Source: Amia ocellicauda (taxonomy: Eukaryota > Chordata > Actinopteri > Amiiformes > Amiidae). From it: a stretch of 64,000 bases of DNA. Position 1 is the first letter of the stretch; the number at the start of each line of letters is the position of its first letter. Both the position numbers and the translations under genes were made by a program. A model generated the notes under the pieces. The model was not told the DNA's origin. It saw only the letters and a program-made list of their open reading frames with translations, and did no database searches. The stretch is taken from contig NC_089863.1 of assembly GCF_036373705.1 (NCBI RefSeq), forward strand, positions 9,016,357 through 9,080,356. Direction: 5' to 3'. This document shows positions 1 to 10,337 of the stretch, in pieces.

Positions 1-216
1 TTACGCAACCTCTTATACCCACCCACCCCCAGATACACGCTCCAACACTGCCCCTCCCCACTCTGAATATTAATTTGAAGAATTTACACCTTTACAAAAT
101 AATAAGAACAATAATAATAATGATGTTGAAGATGATGACGGTGATCATTTTGATGGGCAGAAAAGCGGAGAAGAGGAGGAGAAAGCTGCCTCCAGGACTC
201 TCTCTCGCTCTTTCCT
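1..216 (-). other. DCAF11 3' untranslated/downstream sequence
   Basis: This stretch follows the DCAF11 stop codon (217-219, read on minus). It contains an AT-rich run of ATA/ATG triplets at about 100-160. I see no canonical AATAAA on the minus strand here, so the polyadenylation site is either non-canonical or lies beyond the window edge. No other gene is visible. Confidence 0.5.
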
Positions 217-3090
217 TCACTCCACCGTCCCCTCCTCCCCACACTCCTCCTCTTCAGGTTTCACCCCTCTCTCTCTCTCCCGCTCCCTCTCACTCTCTCG
301 CTCCTCGTCGAAAAGGTGACTCTGTCGGTGCTCCCAGAGTCTCACCCCTCCATCCCACTGAGGGAGAGAGAGAGAGAGGGAGGAGAGAGAGAGAGAGTAT
401 TAACAATTACAAAAAACAGTACAGACACACACTACAGTACAGTAGACACACAGTACAGTATGCTACAACACAAACAGTGCAGACAGACACACAGGCACAG
501 ACAGACGGAAGAACAGACACCCAGACAGACGGACAGGCAGACAAACAGACAGACAGGCAGGCAGGCAGGCAGACAGACTCACAGAGCTGCTGACAATGCT
601 GTCCTCGTATGGGTGCCAGCTGACGTCCCTCACACAAGCGTCGTGGTCCGACAGCCGAGACACCACACAGCCCGTCAGCACATCATAGACTGGGAGAGAC
701 AGAGAGAGGGGTTAATATACACAGACACTCTCTCACTCACACACACAGAGAAACTCCTCTCTCGCTCTCTCTCGCTCTCTCTCTCATGGACTCACTGACG
801 ACCCGGCCCGTGGAGCAGCCGGTGTAGATGTATCTCTGGCCGGTGCTGAACTCCGGGGAGAAGCGGCATCGGATCAGAGTGTGCAGGACCCCGTGGCCCC
901 GGTACGTCATCACGGACGTGTCCCCCGCCAGCTTGTGCCTCTTCAGAGCTGAGGGGGGGGGTGGGGGGAGAGAGAGACGGCATGTGAGGAGTGTCTCTTG
1001 AGGTGCGGATCGGGGTCCGTCTCAGCGCCGGGCCCCCCGGCCCCGCTCACCTCTCTGGGGGACCTGCTGCCAGCGGTAGTCCCAGTTCTGCTGCGTGACG
1101 GCGAGCCGTGAGGCTGCCAGCCCCTCCTTGGGCGAGAAGCGCCGCACGTCCCAAAGCTTGATGGACTGGTCCTTCGAGTTACTGATCAGGTACCGGCCAT
1201 CTCCCTGACAAAGGGGACACAGGTTCAGTGTGTCAGTCAGTCAGTGTGTCAGTCAGTCTCTCAGTCAGTCAGTGTGTCAGTCAGTCCGTCAGTCAGTGTG
1301 TCAGTCAGTAAGTCAATCATTCAGTCAATCAGTCAGTGTGTCAGTACCTTGCTGTGGATGAAGGTCAGCCCATCCCTGTGTCCGGCCAGCTGTCCCACAG
1401 GCTGAGGCCTGTCCTCCCTCAGCGTGCGTCTGTCCCAGACTTTACAGAGCGCGTCGTCGCTGCCTGACAGCACGATCTGACACGAGCTGTCGGCAAACTG
1501 CACTGCGTTCACATCGTCCTCGTGAGCGTCAATCTGAGAGAGAAAAAGAAGGGGTGCGGGGTAAATACACACCCTGACTGACAATGAAAGAGAAAATAAT
1601 AATAACAATGTCGATCATAATAATAAATACCTTCAGTGTTCGTTTGTTCTGTTCGCGGTCGAATACGTAGAGACAGCCGTCATTCGCCCTGAGAGAGGGA
1701 GTTGTTTTTAAAACCACATGTAGATACACACACACTCTCACACACAGACACACACACTCACACAGATACACACTATCACACTTACACACACCCACACACT
1801 CACTTACTCACCCCCCTAGAATCTCTCGTCCATCTGACGACACTGTCAGAGAGAACACACAGAACCGCCTCTCATCTGGACTGAGAGAGAGAGAGAGCGA
1901 GAGAGGGAGAGAGGTGTTAATCTACACTGCTGTTACTATCAGCGTTACTAACGATCGATCAGTGTCGCCAGATACTCACTTGAGGTCGAGGGCAGTGTGT
2001 GTCTCACTGTCTCCATCCACGCTGCACAGGTGAACTGAGAGAGAGAGAGAGTGAGGGGTTGTCAAAGAAAGCGAGTGGCACAAAGAGACAGGCATCCTCC
2101 CTCTCTCCCTCCCTCCTTCCCTCCTCCCTTACTGTAGTCAGACCAGCTGGAGTAGAGGAGGGCCGAGCGGTCGGGGGTGAAGGTGGCGTCCAGCACACTC
2201 CAGCCCACGTCCCGCGCCTTCACTGTGCGCACCAGCCGGAACCGGCCCGCCCCGGTGTCGTACAGGCGCACGTTCTGATCTGAGGGAGAGGGAGGGAGAT
2301 GGGGAAGAGGTTAATACAGAGATACACTACAGTAGAAAGAGAGAGAGATGGGGAAGAGGTTAATACAGAGATACACTACAGTAGAAAGAGAGAGAGAGAC
2401 TGACCCTGGCAGGCAGACAGGAAGAGCTGGCCATCCTCAGAGTAGACGCCACAGAACGCCTTCTGGTGGAAAACCTCCTTGTGGGTCACCTGGTTGGGCA
2501 GGAAGCTGCAGCAACACAGAGGCAGTGTCAACCACAGTGAGCATGACAATAACCGCCATCTTGACAAGAAGAACGACAACCATAAAAAATAACCACCGAG
2601 TGTGTCACGTTGGGTAGTGCGGTGCTGTGCTCTTCTGCAGTGTGGTGTTCGGTTATATGGTACCGTTGTGCGGTTCGGTGCGTCGTGGTGTTCGGTCATG
2701 TGGTACTGTTGTAGTGTTTGCTGTGTCGTGCCATGTTGTGTACTCACTGTGCACGGATGTTGCTGCACTCTCCATGGGAGAAACTGGTGCCCCGACAGCG
2801 ACCGCGCTCCCTCTGAAACACAACCACATGATCACAACTACACAATCGCCCAACCGCACAACCACAGCCGCACGACCTCGCTTTGGTACAGTTACGACAT
2901 CGCACGACCACAAACACAAAGCTACACCGCCTGTTCTTCCCCCTCAGCCCCTGCCCTCTGACCTCTCACCTCCTGCAGCATCTGTGCGAAGCTGGGCATG
3001 CCCTTTGACCCAGAGGAGGCGGTGGCCAATAGGATCTGAGTCTTAATCTCACTACTGTCGACATCCTGTGTGTCAGGATGAGCGTCCACT

Positions 3091-3122
<32 letters not shown>

Positions 3123-3786
3123 AAGAGATGGGGGGAGGGGGGGGAGGGAGGGAGAGAGAGAGGGAGGGAGGGAGGGGGACGGAGGGAGGGAGAGAAGGAG
3201 AGAGAGAGGGAGAGAGAGATGGAAAGGGAGTGAGAGGGAGATGGTAAACATAAATACTTGGACAGACCCAGACAGAAGCTGCTCTGTGATTGGTCAGATA
3301 GGTACCGGGGGGATTGTAGCGGTCTCCTAGACGACCCTCCCAGGCACCGTCGCTGTCATCGTCAGAGTCCGAATACGATTGGACGAGCTGCACTCTGGCC
3401 CCGCCCCCATGGACCAGTCGCACCTGTCCCCTCCAGTCAGAGAGAGAGAGAGAGAGGGACACACCCACTAAACACCATGGCAAACAGTGTATCAGTACAT
3501 CAGTCAGTGTGTCGGTGTGTCACGGTGTCCCTTACCTCCTCAGTAAGTAAGCCAGCACTTGCGCTAAGTCGACGTCCTCCTCTCCAGCTGTTCCCTGCCT
3601 CTCTGTCCCCCTGTTCCCCTGTCTCTCTGTCTGTCTCTCCCCTCCTCTGTCCGCCTGCCTCTCCGTCCCCCGGTCCGTCTGTCTGCGGCTGCGTTGGCTT
3701 GGGTTCTGGCTGCGTTCGGGTTCCGACTCGTCTGGGTCGCCACTGGAGCCCCGGCCGGACATCCCAGAACTGGACTGAGAGCCCAT
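217..3786 (-). CDS. dcaf11: DCAF11 (WDR23), WD40 substrate receptor of CUL4-DDB1 ubiquitin ligase
   Basis: Fourteen coding exons join with consistent phase: 3786-3536, 3430-3306, 3088-2970, 2812-2748, 2505-2405, 2279-2133, 2034-1980, 1880-1812, 1688-1631, 1533-1348, 1204-1051, 948-796, 689-583, 357-217. Total 1,731 nt, 576 residues plus TGA (human protein 546). Introns read GT-AG on minus. The product matches DCAF11 throughout: the N-terminal VDLAQVLAYLLRR block, RLGDRYNPP, QKAFCGVYS, KARDVGWSVLD, NDGCLYVFDREQN, ACVRDVSWHP. WD40 repeats run from about residue 195 to 540. Two WDXR (DWD-box) motifs that contact DDB1 are intact, WDRR near 363-366 and WDVR near 410-413. In vertebrates DCAF11 is a receptor for KEAP1-independent turnover of NRF2 and other targets. 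Residues about 30-70 and the last 30 residues are low-complexity tracts (Arg/Glu/Gln/Gly) encoded by microsatellite-like DNA. The exon with the ATG begins at 3795 with a splice acceptor, so a non-coding first exon lies upstream. Confidence 0.95.
405..576. repeat. Simple repeats (ACAGT, CAGA, CAGG) in last DCAF11 intron
   Basis: The last intron (358-582) is filled with degenerate ACAGT-type repeats followed by CAGA and CAGG tetranucleotide runs. They open long false reading frames on both strands. The intron keeps a donor at 577-582 and an acceptor at 358-360 on minus. Confidence 0.85.
1216..1345. repeat. CAGT-type simple repeat in a DCAF11 intron
   Basis: Tandem TCAG/CAGT/GTGTCAGT units fill the intron between the exon ending at 1348 and the one beginning at 1204. 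Confidence 0.85.
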
Positions 3787-3794
3787 AGACTGAC

Positions 3795-4545
3795 ACTGAG
3801 AGAGAGAGGGTTAATACAGACATACTGACTGAACACTACAGCACATTAACACTGCACTGAGAGAGAGAGGGTTAATACAGACACACTGACTGACTGAACA
3901 CTACAGCACATTAACACTGCACTGAGAGAGAGAGGGTTAATACAGACACACTGACTGGACACTACAGCACATTAACACTGCACTGAGAGAGAGAGAGGGT
4001 TAATACAGACACACTGAACACTACAGCACATTAACACTGCACTGAGAGAGAGAGAGGGTTAATACAGACACACTGACTGAACACTACAGCACATTAACAC
4101 TGCACTGAGAGAGAGGGTTAATACAGACACACTGACTGACTGGACACTACAGCACATTAACACTGCACTGAGAGAGAGAGGGTTAATACAGACACACTGA
4201 CTGACTGGACACTACAGCACATTAACACTGCACTGAGAGAGAGAGGGTTAATACAGACACTGACTGACTGAACACTACAGCACATTAACACTGCACTGAG
4301 AGAGAGAGGGTTAATACAGACACACTGACTGGACACTACAGCACATTAACACTGCACTGAGAGAGAGGGTTAATACAGACACACTGACTGAACACTACAG
4401 CACATTAACACTGCACTGAGAGAGAGAGGGTTAATACAGACACACTGAACACTACAGCACATTAACACTGCACTGAGAGAGAGAGGGTTAATACAGACAC
4501 ACTGACTGAACACTACAGCACATTAACACTGCACTGAGAGAGAGA
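3795..4545 (-). repeat. Minisatellite of about 60 bp made of splice-acceptor modules
   Basis: About twelve tandem copies, 52-62 bp each, plus a terminal partial. Each contains, on plus, ACTGAGAGAGAGAG then GGTTAATACAGA and ACACTACAGCACATTAACAC. Read on minus, the DCAF11 sense strand, each unit gives TGTATTAAC, a short CT tract and CAG: a branch-point-like motif, polypyrimidine tract and acceptor. The unit nearest the gene provides the acceptor for the exon carrying the DCAF11 start codon (exon begins 3795). Copies differ mainly in the number of GA dinucleotides and in ACTG duplications. Confidence 0.9.
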
Positions 4546-5096
4546 GGGTGAAGGTTCAGAAACACTGGTAATAATCCTAATGGATTATACACGAACAGAC
4601 CAGTAATCCCTCGGGAGACGTAAGACTTGGTTTCCTGGAAAGCTTCATGTAGGTGAGAATCACAAAACACAAGGCTGACATCACACAGCGAACGATGGAA
4701 ATGGGACAATATGCGTTCCTCTGTTTCACTGTTGTGTAATTATATTAGTCATACCTTTTAGGATTCTAAATATCATATTAAATCCTATTTAATCAACTGA
4801 ACTCTTCGCATTAATTGTACAAATGTATGTATGAACTTTATATTAAACTAAATGTGAAGATGGTTGTCCCAGTAAGCATATTTCTGGTTTAATATTAGAT
4901 TTATTACAAGTCTCAAATGAAATAATCTCTTGCCCTCTGCTCTCGCTCTGGAATTGACTTCTGTAAACAGTAACACTGAGAGCAAACACGCAGTCACGTA
5001 TACACGGGAACGCCACGCATTTCAAAACTGATTCTCCTGCTTGGATGTCCATTTCTAAATTGCGAAACTCGTATCTCGGGGGATTTCTGTACTGCA
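4546..5096. other. Spacer without recognisable genes
   Basis: AT-rich single-copy sequence, presumably within the DCAF11 leader intron. I see no coding exon, repeat or element in it. Confidence 0.5.
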
Positions 5097-5690
5097 TTGT
5101 GTTCCCTCCCCTCCTCCTTTCACTTTCTCCATCTCTCTCACTCTCTCTCCCTCTTCCTCTCACTTTCTCCTTCCCATGTCCTCTCTCCATCTCCCTCTCC
5201 CACTTCTCTCTCTCCATCTCCCTCTCCCACTTCTCTCTCTCTCCATCTCCCTCTCCCACTTCTCTCTCTCTCCCTCTTCCTCTCACTTTCTCCTTCCCAT
5301 GTCCTCTCTCAATCTCCCTCTCCCACTTCTCTCTCTCTCCCTCTTCCTCTCACTTTCTCCTTCCCATGTCCTCTCTCAATCTCCCTCTCCCACTTCTCTC
5401 TCTCTCCCTCTTCCTCTCACTTTCTCCTTCCCATGTCCTCTCTCAATCTCCCTCTCCCACTTCTCTCTCTCTCCCTCTTCCTCTCACTTTCTCCTTCCCA
5501 TGTCCTCTCTCAATCTCCCTCTCCCACTTCTCTCTCACTTTCTCCTTCCCATGTCCTCTCTCAATCTCCCTCTCCCACGTCTCTCTCTCTCTCTCTCTCT
5601 CCCTCTTCCTCTCACTTTCTCCTTCCCATGTCCTCTCTCAATCTCCCTCTCCCACTTCTCTATCTTCCTCTCTGTCTCTGTAAGCCCTGG
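5097..5690. repeat. Polypyrimidine minisatellite, about 67-bp unit
   Basis: Nearly pure C/T on plus for about 570 bases. The recurring CCCATGTCCTCTCTCAATC landmark occurs at intervals of 67 bp (near 5296, 5363, 5430, 5497), with shortened units at both ends. The tract is a long homopurine-homopyrimidine run. Long reading frames across it (Ser/Leu/Pro-rich) are repeat artefacts. Confidence 0.9.
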
Positions 5691-5825
5691 CTGTAATAGC
5701 GAGCTCTCCTGCTCTCTGCCACTCTGTGACTGTTGTCATTTCACCGCTCCCCTCTTCCTCAATTATACCAACATGTACCTATTCCCCATCTCTCTTCCTC
5801 TTCCTCTCCGCCAGGCTTACTGTAC

Positions 5826-6013
5826 CACCCACCTTCGCTCACACACCCACACACTCATATACACATACACCCACCTTCCCACTTACACCACCCCCCCAAC
5901 ACACACACACAAATGTACACACTGACTGACACACACACTCATTTACACACTGAAACATGCACATCCACCCACCTTCCCACTTTACAGCACACACAAACTG
6001 ACACACTGACAAA

Positions 6014-6050
<37 letters not shown>

Positions 6051-6207
6051 ATTTACACACTGAAACATCCACATCCACCCAACTTCCCACTTACCCACCC
6101 ACACTGACCGACACACTCACACTGATAACAACAGACGGACACACTTCCAGACACACTGACAGGGAGCAAAACAAAACCGATAAATAAATAAATAAATAAA
6201 TAAATAA
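5826..6207. repeat. CA-rich simple repeats followed by (TAAA)n
   Basis: Degenerate CA/CAC repeats from about 5826 to 6112 include a clean CA run near 6018-6048. A (TAAA)n run follows at 6181-6207. Confidence 0.85.
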
Positions 6208-6339
6208 CGCGGCTCTTACATAATTTAGTGTTCGGTGTTGTCAGTCAGCGGATCGGCGCCGTCGCTCTCACTGCGTATTGATCACCGATCCTTATTAAAA
6301 TATGTCTAATTATTGCTGTTGTGACTATTAACGTTGCAC

Positions 6340-6640
6340 TTCGGCTCTCCCCCTGCACTCCCCGCTAGGCCGGGCCCTCCGTCCGAGCCGCCATGTTGTT
6401 TACATTGTCAAACTATGCCCTTTCTGCCGTCACATGACTGCACCCTCCTCCCTGTGCCCCGTCGGTGCCTCCATGAGCGCCATTTTGGCTCTGACATTGC
6501 GTGTAGTTGCAAGCGCTGCAGGACTGTTACTAGATCCAAAATGGCGGCAGCCGGAGAGGCGTGTTTAGACGGTCGCTCGGTGGGCGGGGCTTCCGTAGGA
6601 CGTGGTGGGGGGCCGACAGAGGGGAGGGGAGATCTGATTG
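6340..6640. promoter_or_regulatory. CpG-rich segment, candidate DCAF11 promoter
   Basis: CpG and GC rise sharply here against AT-rich flanks. The block contains several YY1-like cores, for example CCGCCATGTTG near 6390, CGCCATTTTGG near 6479 and CAAAATGGCGGC near 6537, plus a GGGCGGGGC GC-box near 6582. It lies 2.5-2.9 kb upstream of the DCAF11 ATG, on the correct side for its missing non-coding first exon. I did not identify the donor of that exon, so the link is an inference from position and composition. The plus-strand reading frame across it shows no known protein. Confidence 0.5.
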
Positions 6641-8576
6641 GATGGGAGGATTTTGGATGCAATAACAAGGGTGTCTGTCTTTACGGTGCAGAGCAAATAA
6701 ATAAATATATAACAGTGGCATCTGTGGGCTGCCTCCCTTCGATAAGAGTACACTTAGTATGACGTTTTACTGACGTCACAGATCACTGGCAGCTCAGTGA
6801 ACGAGGGAGTAGGGAACTGTATCCTTTAAAATAATCTATAAATATTATCCTGAAAACAATTTAGGAACAAAAAAGAAAAAGGATATCAATGTAAACCCTG
6901 TGAGACTGTTTTGCACTTATTTCAGCGTTTCACTTATTCCTGGAAACTATGGCAAGACATTTAAAATGTATTATATTTGTACTGACTTTATCTTGTTGTG
7001 GGAAGTTTTAGGTAAATACAGTAAATATGAGGAACAACTATACGTTATTATTAATCTCATTATACCTTTAGCTAAATCCCGTTTCCATAAATGCAAAATA
7101 TGTAAACAACAATCTTTGTTTCCTTGTTTTTCAGAGTGAAATTAATATATAAACACTATTTTTGCACTCAAGTAATAAGGAAACTAAACTATGAATTGGT
7201 GCTTATTCATTACATGATTTATATAAGTACAACCCCATGGTTCTGTTGTTTAGTACTGTGATATACACCTCTAACCCATTCCATATAACCCGAATTCGGT
7301 AAATAAAAAATGGTTTCAAAAGTAGCATTTACAGCAATTTAAAACTTTCTCAACGATCCACGACGCATAAAAAATAGTAGTCATCTGCAAATCGTAAGAA
7401 ACGTTATAACATAACATGATTACCTAACCATTTTAAGCTTAATTAAAAAAAGAATGCAAAACTATTTAATCTACGTATTACATTTATACCATAAATACCA
7501 TAATCCTTTCCTACAACAACTTAAAGGGATGTGTAATTAAAAGCGTTTTCTGAAATTGTCTGATATTTACAGAATGAACCCTGCTAACACACAACTAATT
7601 AACTTAATTAGATATTGTTTGTTAACTGGGAAGAGCCCTCGCCAAGGTGAAAAAAACAAAACCCCGGGATGTCTAGTTTTAAAGTCGAAATTCTAAAGAT
7701 TGTTTTTCTTTCACATGGCCAGGATCTTCCGTAGATATTTTATGTGAATTTTGCATTTTCCTTTACACAGTCCAAAAGATGGATGTGATAAAACCTAGCA
7801 GTGGGCAATGTGGATCCATTGCAGGGAGGGAGACGGATAATACAACATCAGACTTGTGCTAACTAAAGGTTAATAATCGGATCGGTAACAGCCGATTTTA
7901 TTAATATTTATTAATATTTTAACTGGATGGTGTCTCTAGGCTGTCGTTTTGTGGATGGTGTTGTATAACAGCCCTGCAGAAACAATCAGTATGAAGGCGA
8001 ACACGATTCAGTGAACGTGTGCACATTTACAAGTTAAATTAATGAATAAATACAGTCAGTTCAATTGTAACCTGCTATATTATAGCTGGATAATTAATCG
8101 TGAAACGTGTGTATTTTGTCTCAACTGTAATTTACCCTGGTTAAGGACGTAAATAATACGGCAAATAGTATCGTTTGCAGTTATACATCTGCAGTAAGAG
8201 TAAGTTAAGGGACTCAGGTTGTGCCGTTTAAAATGCATCTATACTAGCACAAATCTCGATGATGATTACAATGATTACAATGGAAACGTATTCGTATGGG
8301 GACGTGCTTGTCTTGGACGGAGTTATATCCGGGTAGAAATGTATATACCTTGCTGTGCGATCCTCTTAACGTATGATCCGTGTATCTGTTATTTGCAATA
8401 CAAAGATAAAAAGAGGGAGCAGGGGACGTGAAGGGACGAACCAGCTGAGCACACATCTGTGACGTGCTGTTCCTCCAATCAGCGCGCAGCTGTGTCTATG
8501 TCTAATGTGATGATTTCCGATTTGCTATTGAGTTCGAGGATACTGCTACTAATTATATGAAATATAGTAGCAATAT
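6641..8576. other. AT-rich intergenic spacer
   Basis: No gene is visible. Near 8455-8485 a short GC-richer patch has TGACGTG and an inverted CCAAT box (CCAATCAG) next to GCGCGCAG. It could be promoter debris just upstream of the orphan NAT8 exon, but this rests on motifs only. Confidence 0.5.
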
Positions 8577-8719
8577 TAGTAGTGTCTGTGAGTGTTCCTT
8601 AAGTGTATCAGAGAGCCTGAAGGTCTTCTGAATAATGTGAGTCAAGTTCAAAACTGAGAGGAATAGAGAGAGAAGGAAAGGAAGGAAAACAGAACAGGAA
8701 GAGAAGGGAAAGAGAAACA
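8577..8719 (+). pseudogene. Orphan NAT8-like exon 1 (copy 0)
   Basis: The sequence from AGAGAGCCTGAAGG through GAGAAGGGAAAGAGAAACA, followed by donor GTAAGT at 8720, is the leader exon found upstream of every NAT8-like copy in the window. No NAT8 exon 2 follows; THTPA relic 1 comes next. It is a truncated sixth unit at the left edge of the tandem array. Confidence 0.75.
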
Positions 8720-8799
8720 GTAAGTTTATTTTCTGTCTGTACTGTACTGTTTCTGTACTGTATCTACTGTACTGCGTCCCGCTCTCAGGGCTGGTTTAA

Positions 8800-9542
8800 C
8801 ACATTCTGGGGCCCTTGAAATGCATTTCAAGATACCTCTAAATGATTTGCAGATCTCTCTAAGTAATGTAACTTCAGATATCTTGAAATATTTGCAGATA
8901 GCTTTAAATGAATTAAAGATCTTGATAACTGATTTAGAGAGATCTTGAAATATTTGAACTTTGAATATTGAAATGAATTAAAGAAATCTCTAAATGATCA
9001 TTTGGCTTGCCTTATGGGTCCCCCTCCCACCAACTCCACCACATTATTATTTTTTAAATATAGTGGAAAAGCAACACAGTAAAAAACACAAAAGTGGGGC
9101 TGAATTGTTAAGGGAGAAATAAGTGAAGTGCCTTGAGTCAGATGCAGCCAAATGCAGGACGTTAGCAGACAGATTTGGACACCATTCTACATGTTGCTAG
9201 AAAACATTTAGAAAGTGAGTTTTTTCTTGTAGAAATTGCATGGATCAACATTTTTGAGCACCTTTGTTGCTTCAACATTTTCAAATCAGTTTTAATTTTG
9301 TAGAAGCAAACTTACGTATTAGAATTTGTAACCAATCAACGTTGTGAGAAAAGTCATGTGACTATCTGCTTCACCACAAGAAAAAATGAATAAAAAGAAG
9401 TAGTAGCTGGCCAGTCAATAATGATTAAAATGACATGATTTTAATTAAACTGGATTCAATATTGTCGCTAATCATATATTTGGGATATGTTAATTATCCC
9501 AATTCTGGTCTCTGCTGGTTTTTGATCCAACCAAGCTCTCAA
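8800..9542. other. AT-rich spacer with inverted-repeat debris
   Basis: From 8815 to 9005 a palindrome-like region repeats GATCT, TCTTGAAAT and CTCTAAATGA in both orientations, as decayed MITEs do. Near 9520 a piece resembles the ends of the hAT MITE at 14.2 kb (CTGGTTTTTGATCCAACC). No coding sequence is recognised. Confidence 0.4.
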
Positions 9543-10277
9543 TTAGCCACATGTTGCCCAGTCTGGAGAGTCGAAATACTGATCATTTTACAGCTGAGAG
9601 GGAGGGAGAAATAGGGAGAGAGATGTGGGGGGTTAATACAGACACAGTGATGTCATTGTCATTGTTACCCACAGAGTCCCAGTATTAACACTGAGGCACT
9701 GATATACTGACAGTAGAGAATACACACAGAGATACACAGTTAAGGTCCATAAATATTGGGACAGTCTCATAATTGTTGTAATATTGGATCTGTAACTCCC
9801 CAAGAACAAGCAGGAACTAAAGACAGCTGCAGTGCAGGCTGGCAGAGCATCACCAGGGAAGAAACCCAGCATCTGGTGATGTCTATGGGTTCCAGACTTC
9901 AGGCAGTCATTGACTGCAAAGGATTTGCATCCAAGTATTGAAACTCACAATTTAATTCATGATTATGTTAGTTTGTCCAAATACTTTTGAGCCCCTAAAA
10001 TTGGGGGGACCACATATAAAAATGGGTGTAATTCCTACACCGTTCACCCAATTTGGATGTAACTACCCTCAAATTTAACATGAAATTCTACACTTACAGC
10101 ACATATTGATTGTGGTGGCCTACAGGGTCTAAATGATGACAATTGTGTCACTGTCCAAATATTTATGGACCTAACTGTATAAGATGATGACTCTGCTCTG
10201 ATCTCACCTCCCAGATCGCTGAGTTTGGTCTGGATGTCTGGACTGCACAGGAACTTCCTCTCCACCTCTACATTCAT
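9543..10277 (-). pseudogene. THTPA relic 1 (coding exon 1 plus start of exon 2)
   Basis: On minus, 10277-10208 is an undamaged first coding exon: MNVEVERKF then CSPDIQTKLSDLG, with donor GTGAGA. The 5' end of exon 2 (TCGAAATACTGATCA and part of the MWLRRR-coding segment) survives at about 9543-9598 with deletions. The rest of exon 2 and exon 3 are missing. The intron holds a decayed Tc1 element. A THTPA-type untranslated-exon donor (CTTACCCCCACAGG on plus) also persists near 11751. Without exons 2 and 3 no phosphatase can be made. Confidence 0.85.
9737..10177 (+). mobile_element. Internally deleted Tc1/mariner element
   Basis: Inverted ends CAGTTAAGGTCCATAAATAT (left) and, on the reverse strand, CAGTTAGGTCCATAAATATT (right) bound a 441-bp remnant. 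It keeps the C-terminus of a transposase, with MSMGSRLQAVIDCKGFASKY ending at 9941, and a 3' terminal region. The catalytic core is deleted. It sits in the intron of THTPA relic 1. Confidence 0.85.
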
Positions 10278-10337
10278 TTCTGACAGACACTCCCTGTCAG
10301 CCACACAGCACAGTACAGCACAGAATCAAACAGTATA

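Noticed and set aside
5045-5925. Ser/Leu/Pro-rich frames of about 200-250 codons.
   Set aside because: Translation of a polypyrimidine minisatellite in all three plus frames.
6334-6762. 142-codon frame across the CpG-rich segment.
   Set aside because: High GC lowers stop frequency. The product shows no recognisable domain, and the segment looks like a promoter with YY1-type motifs.
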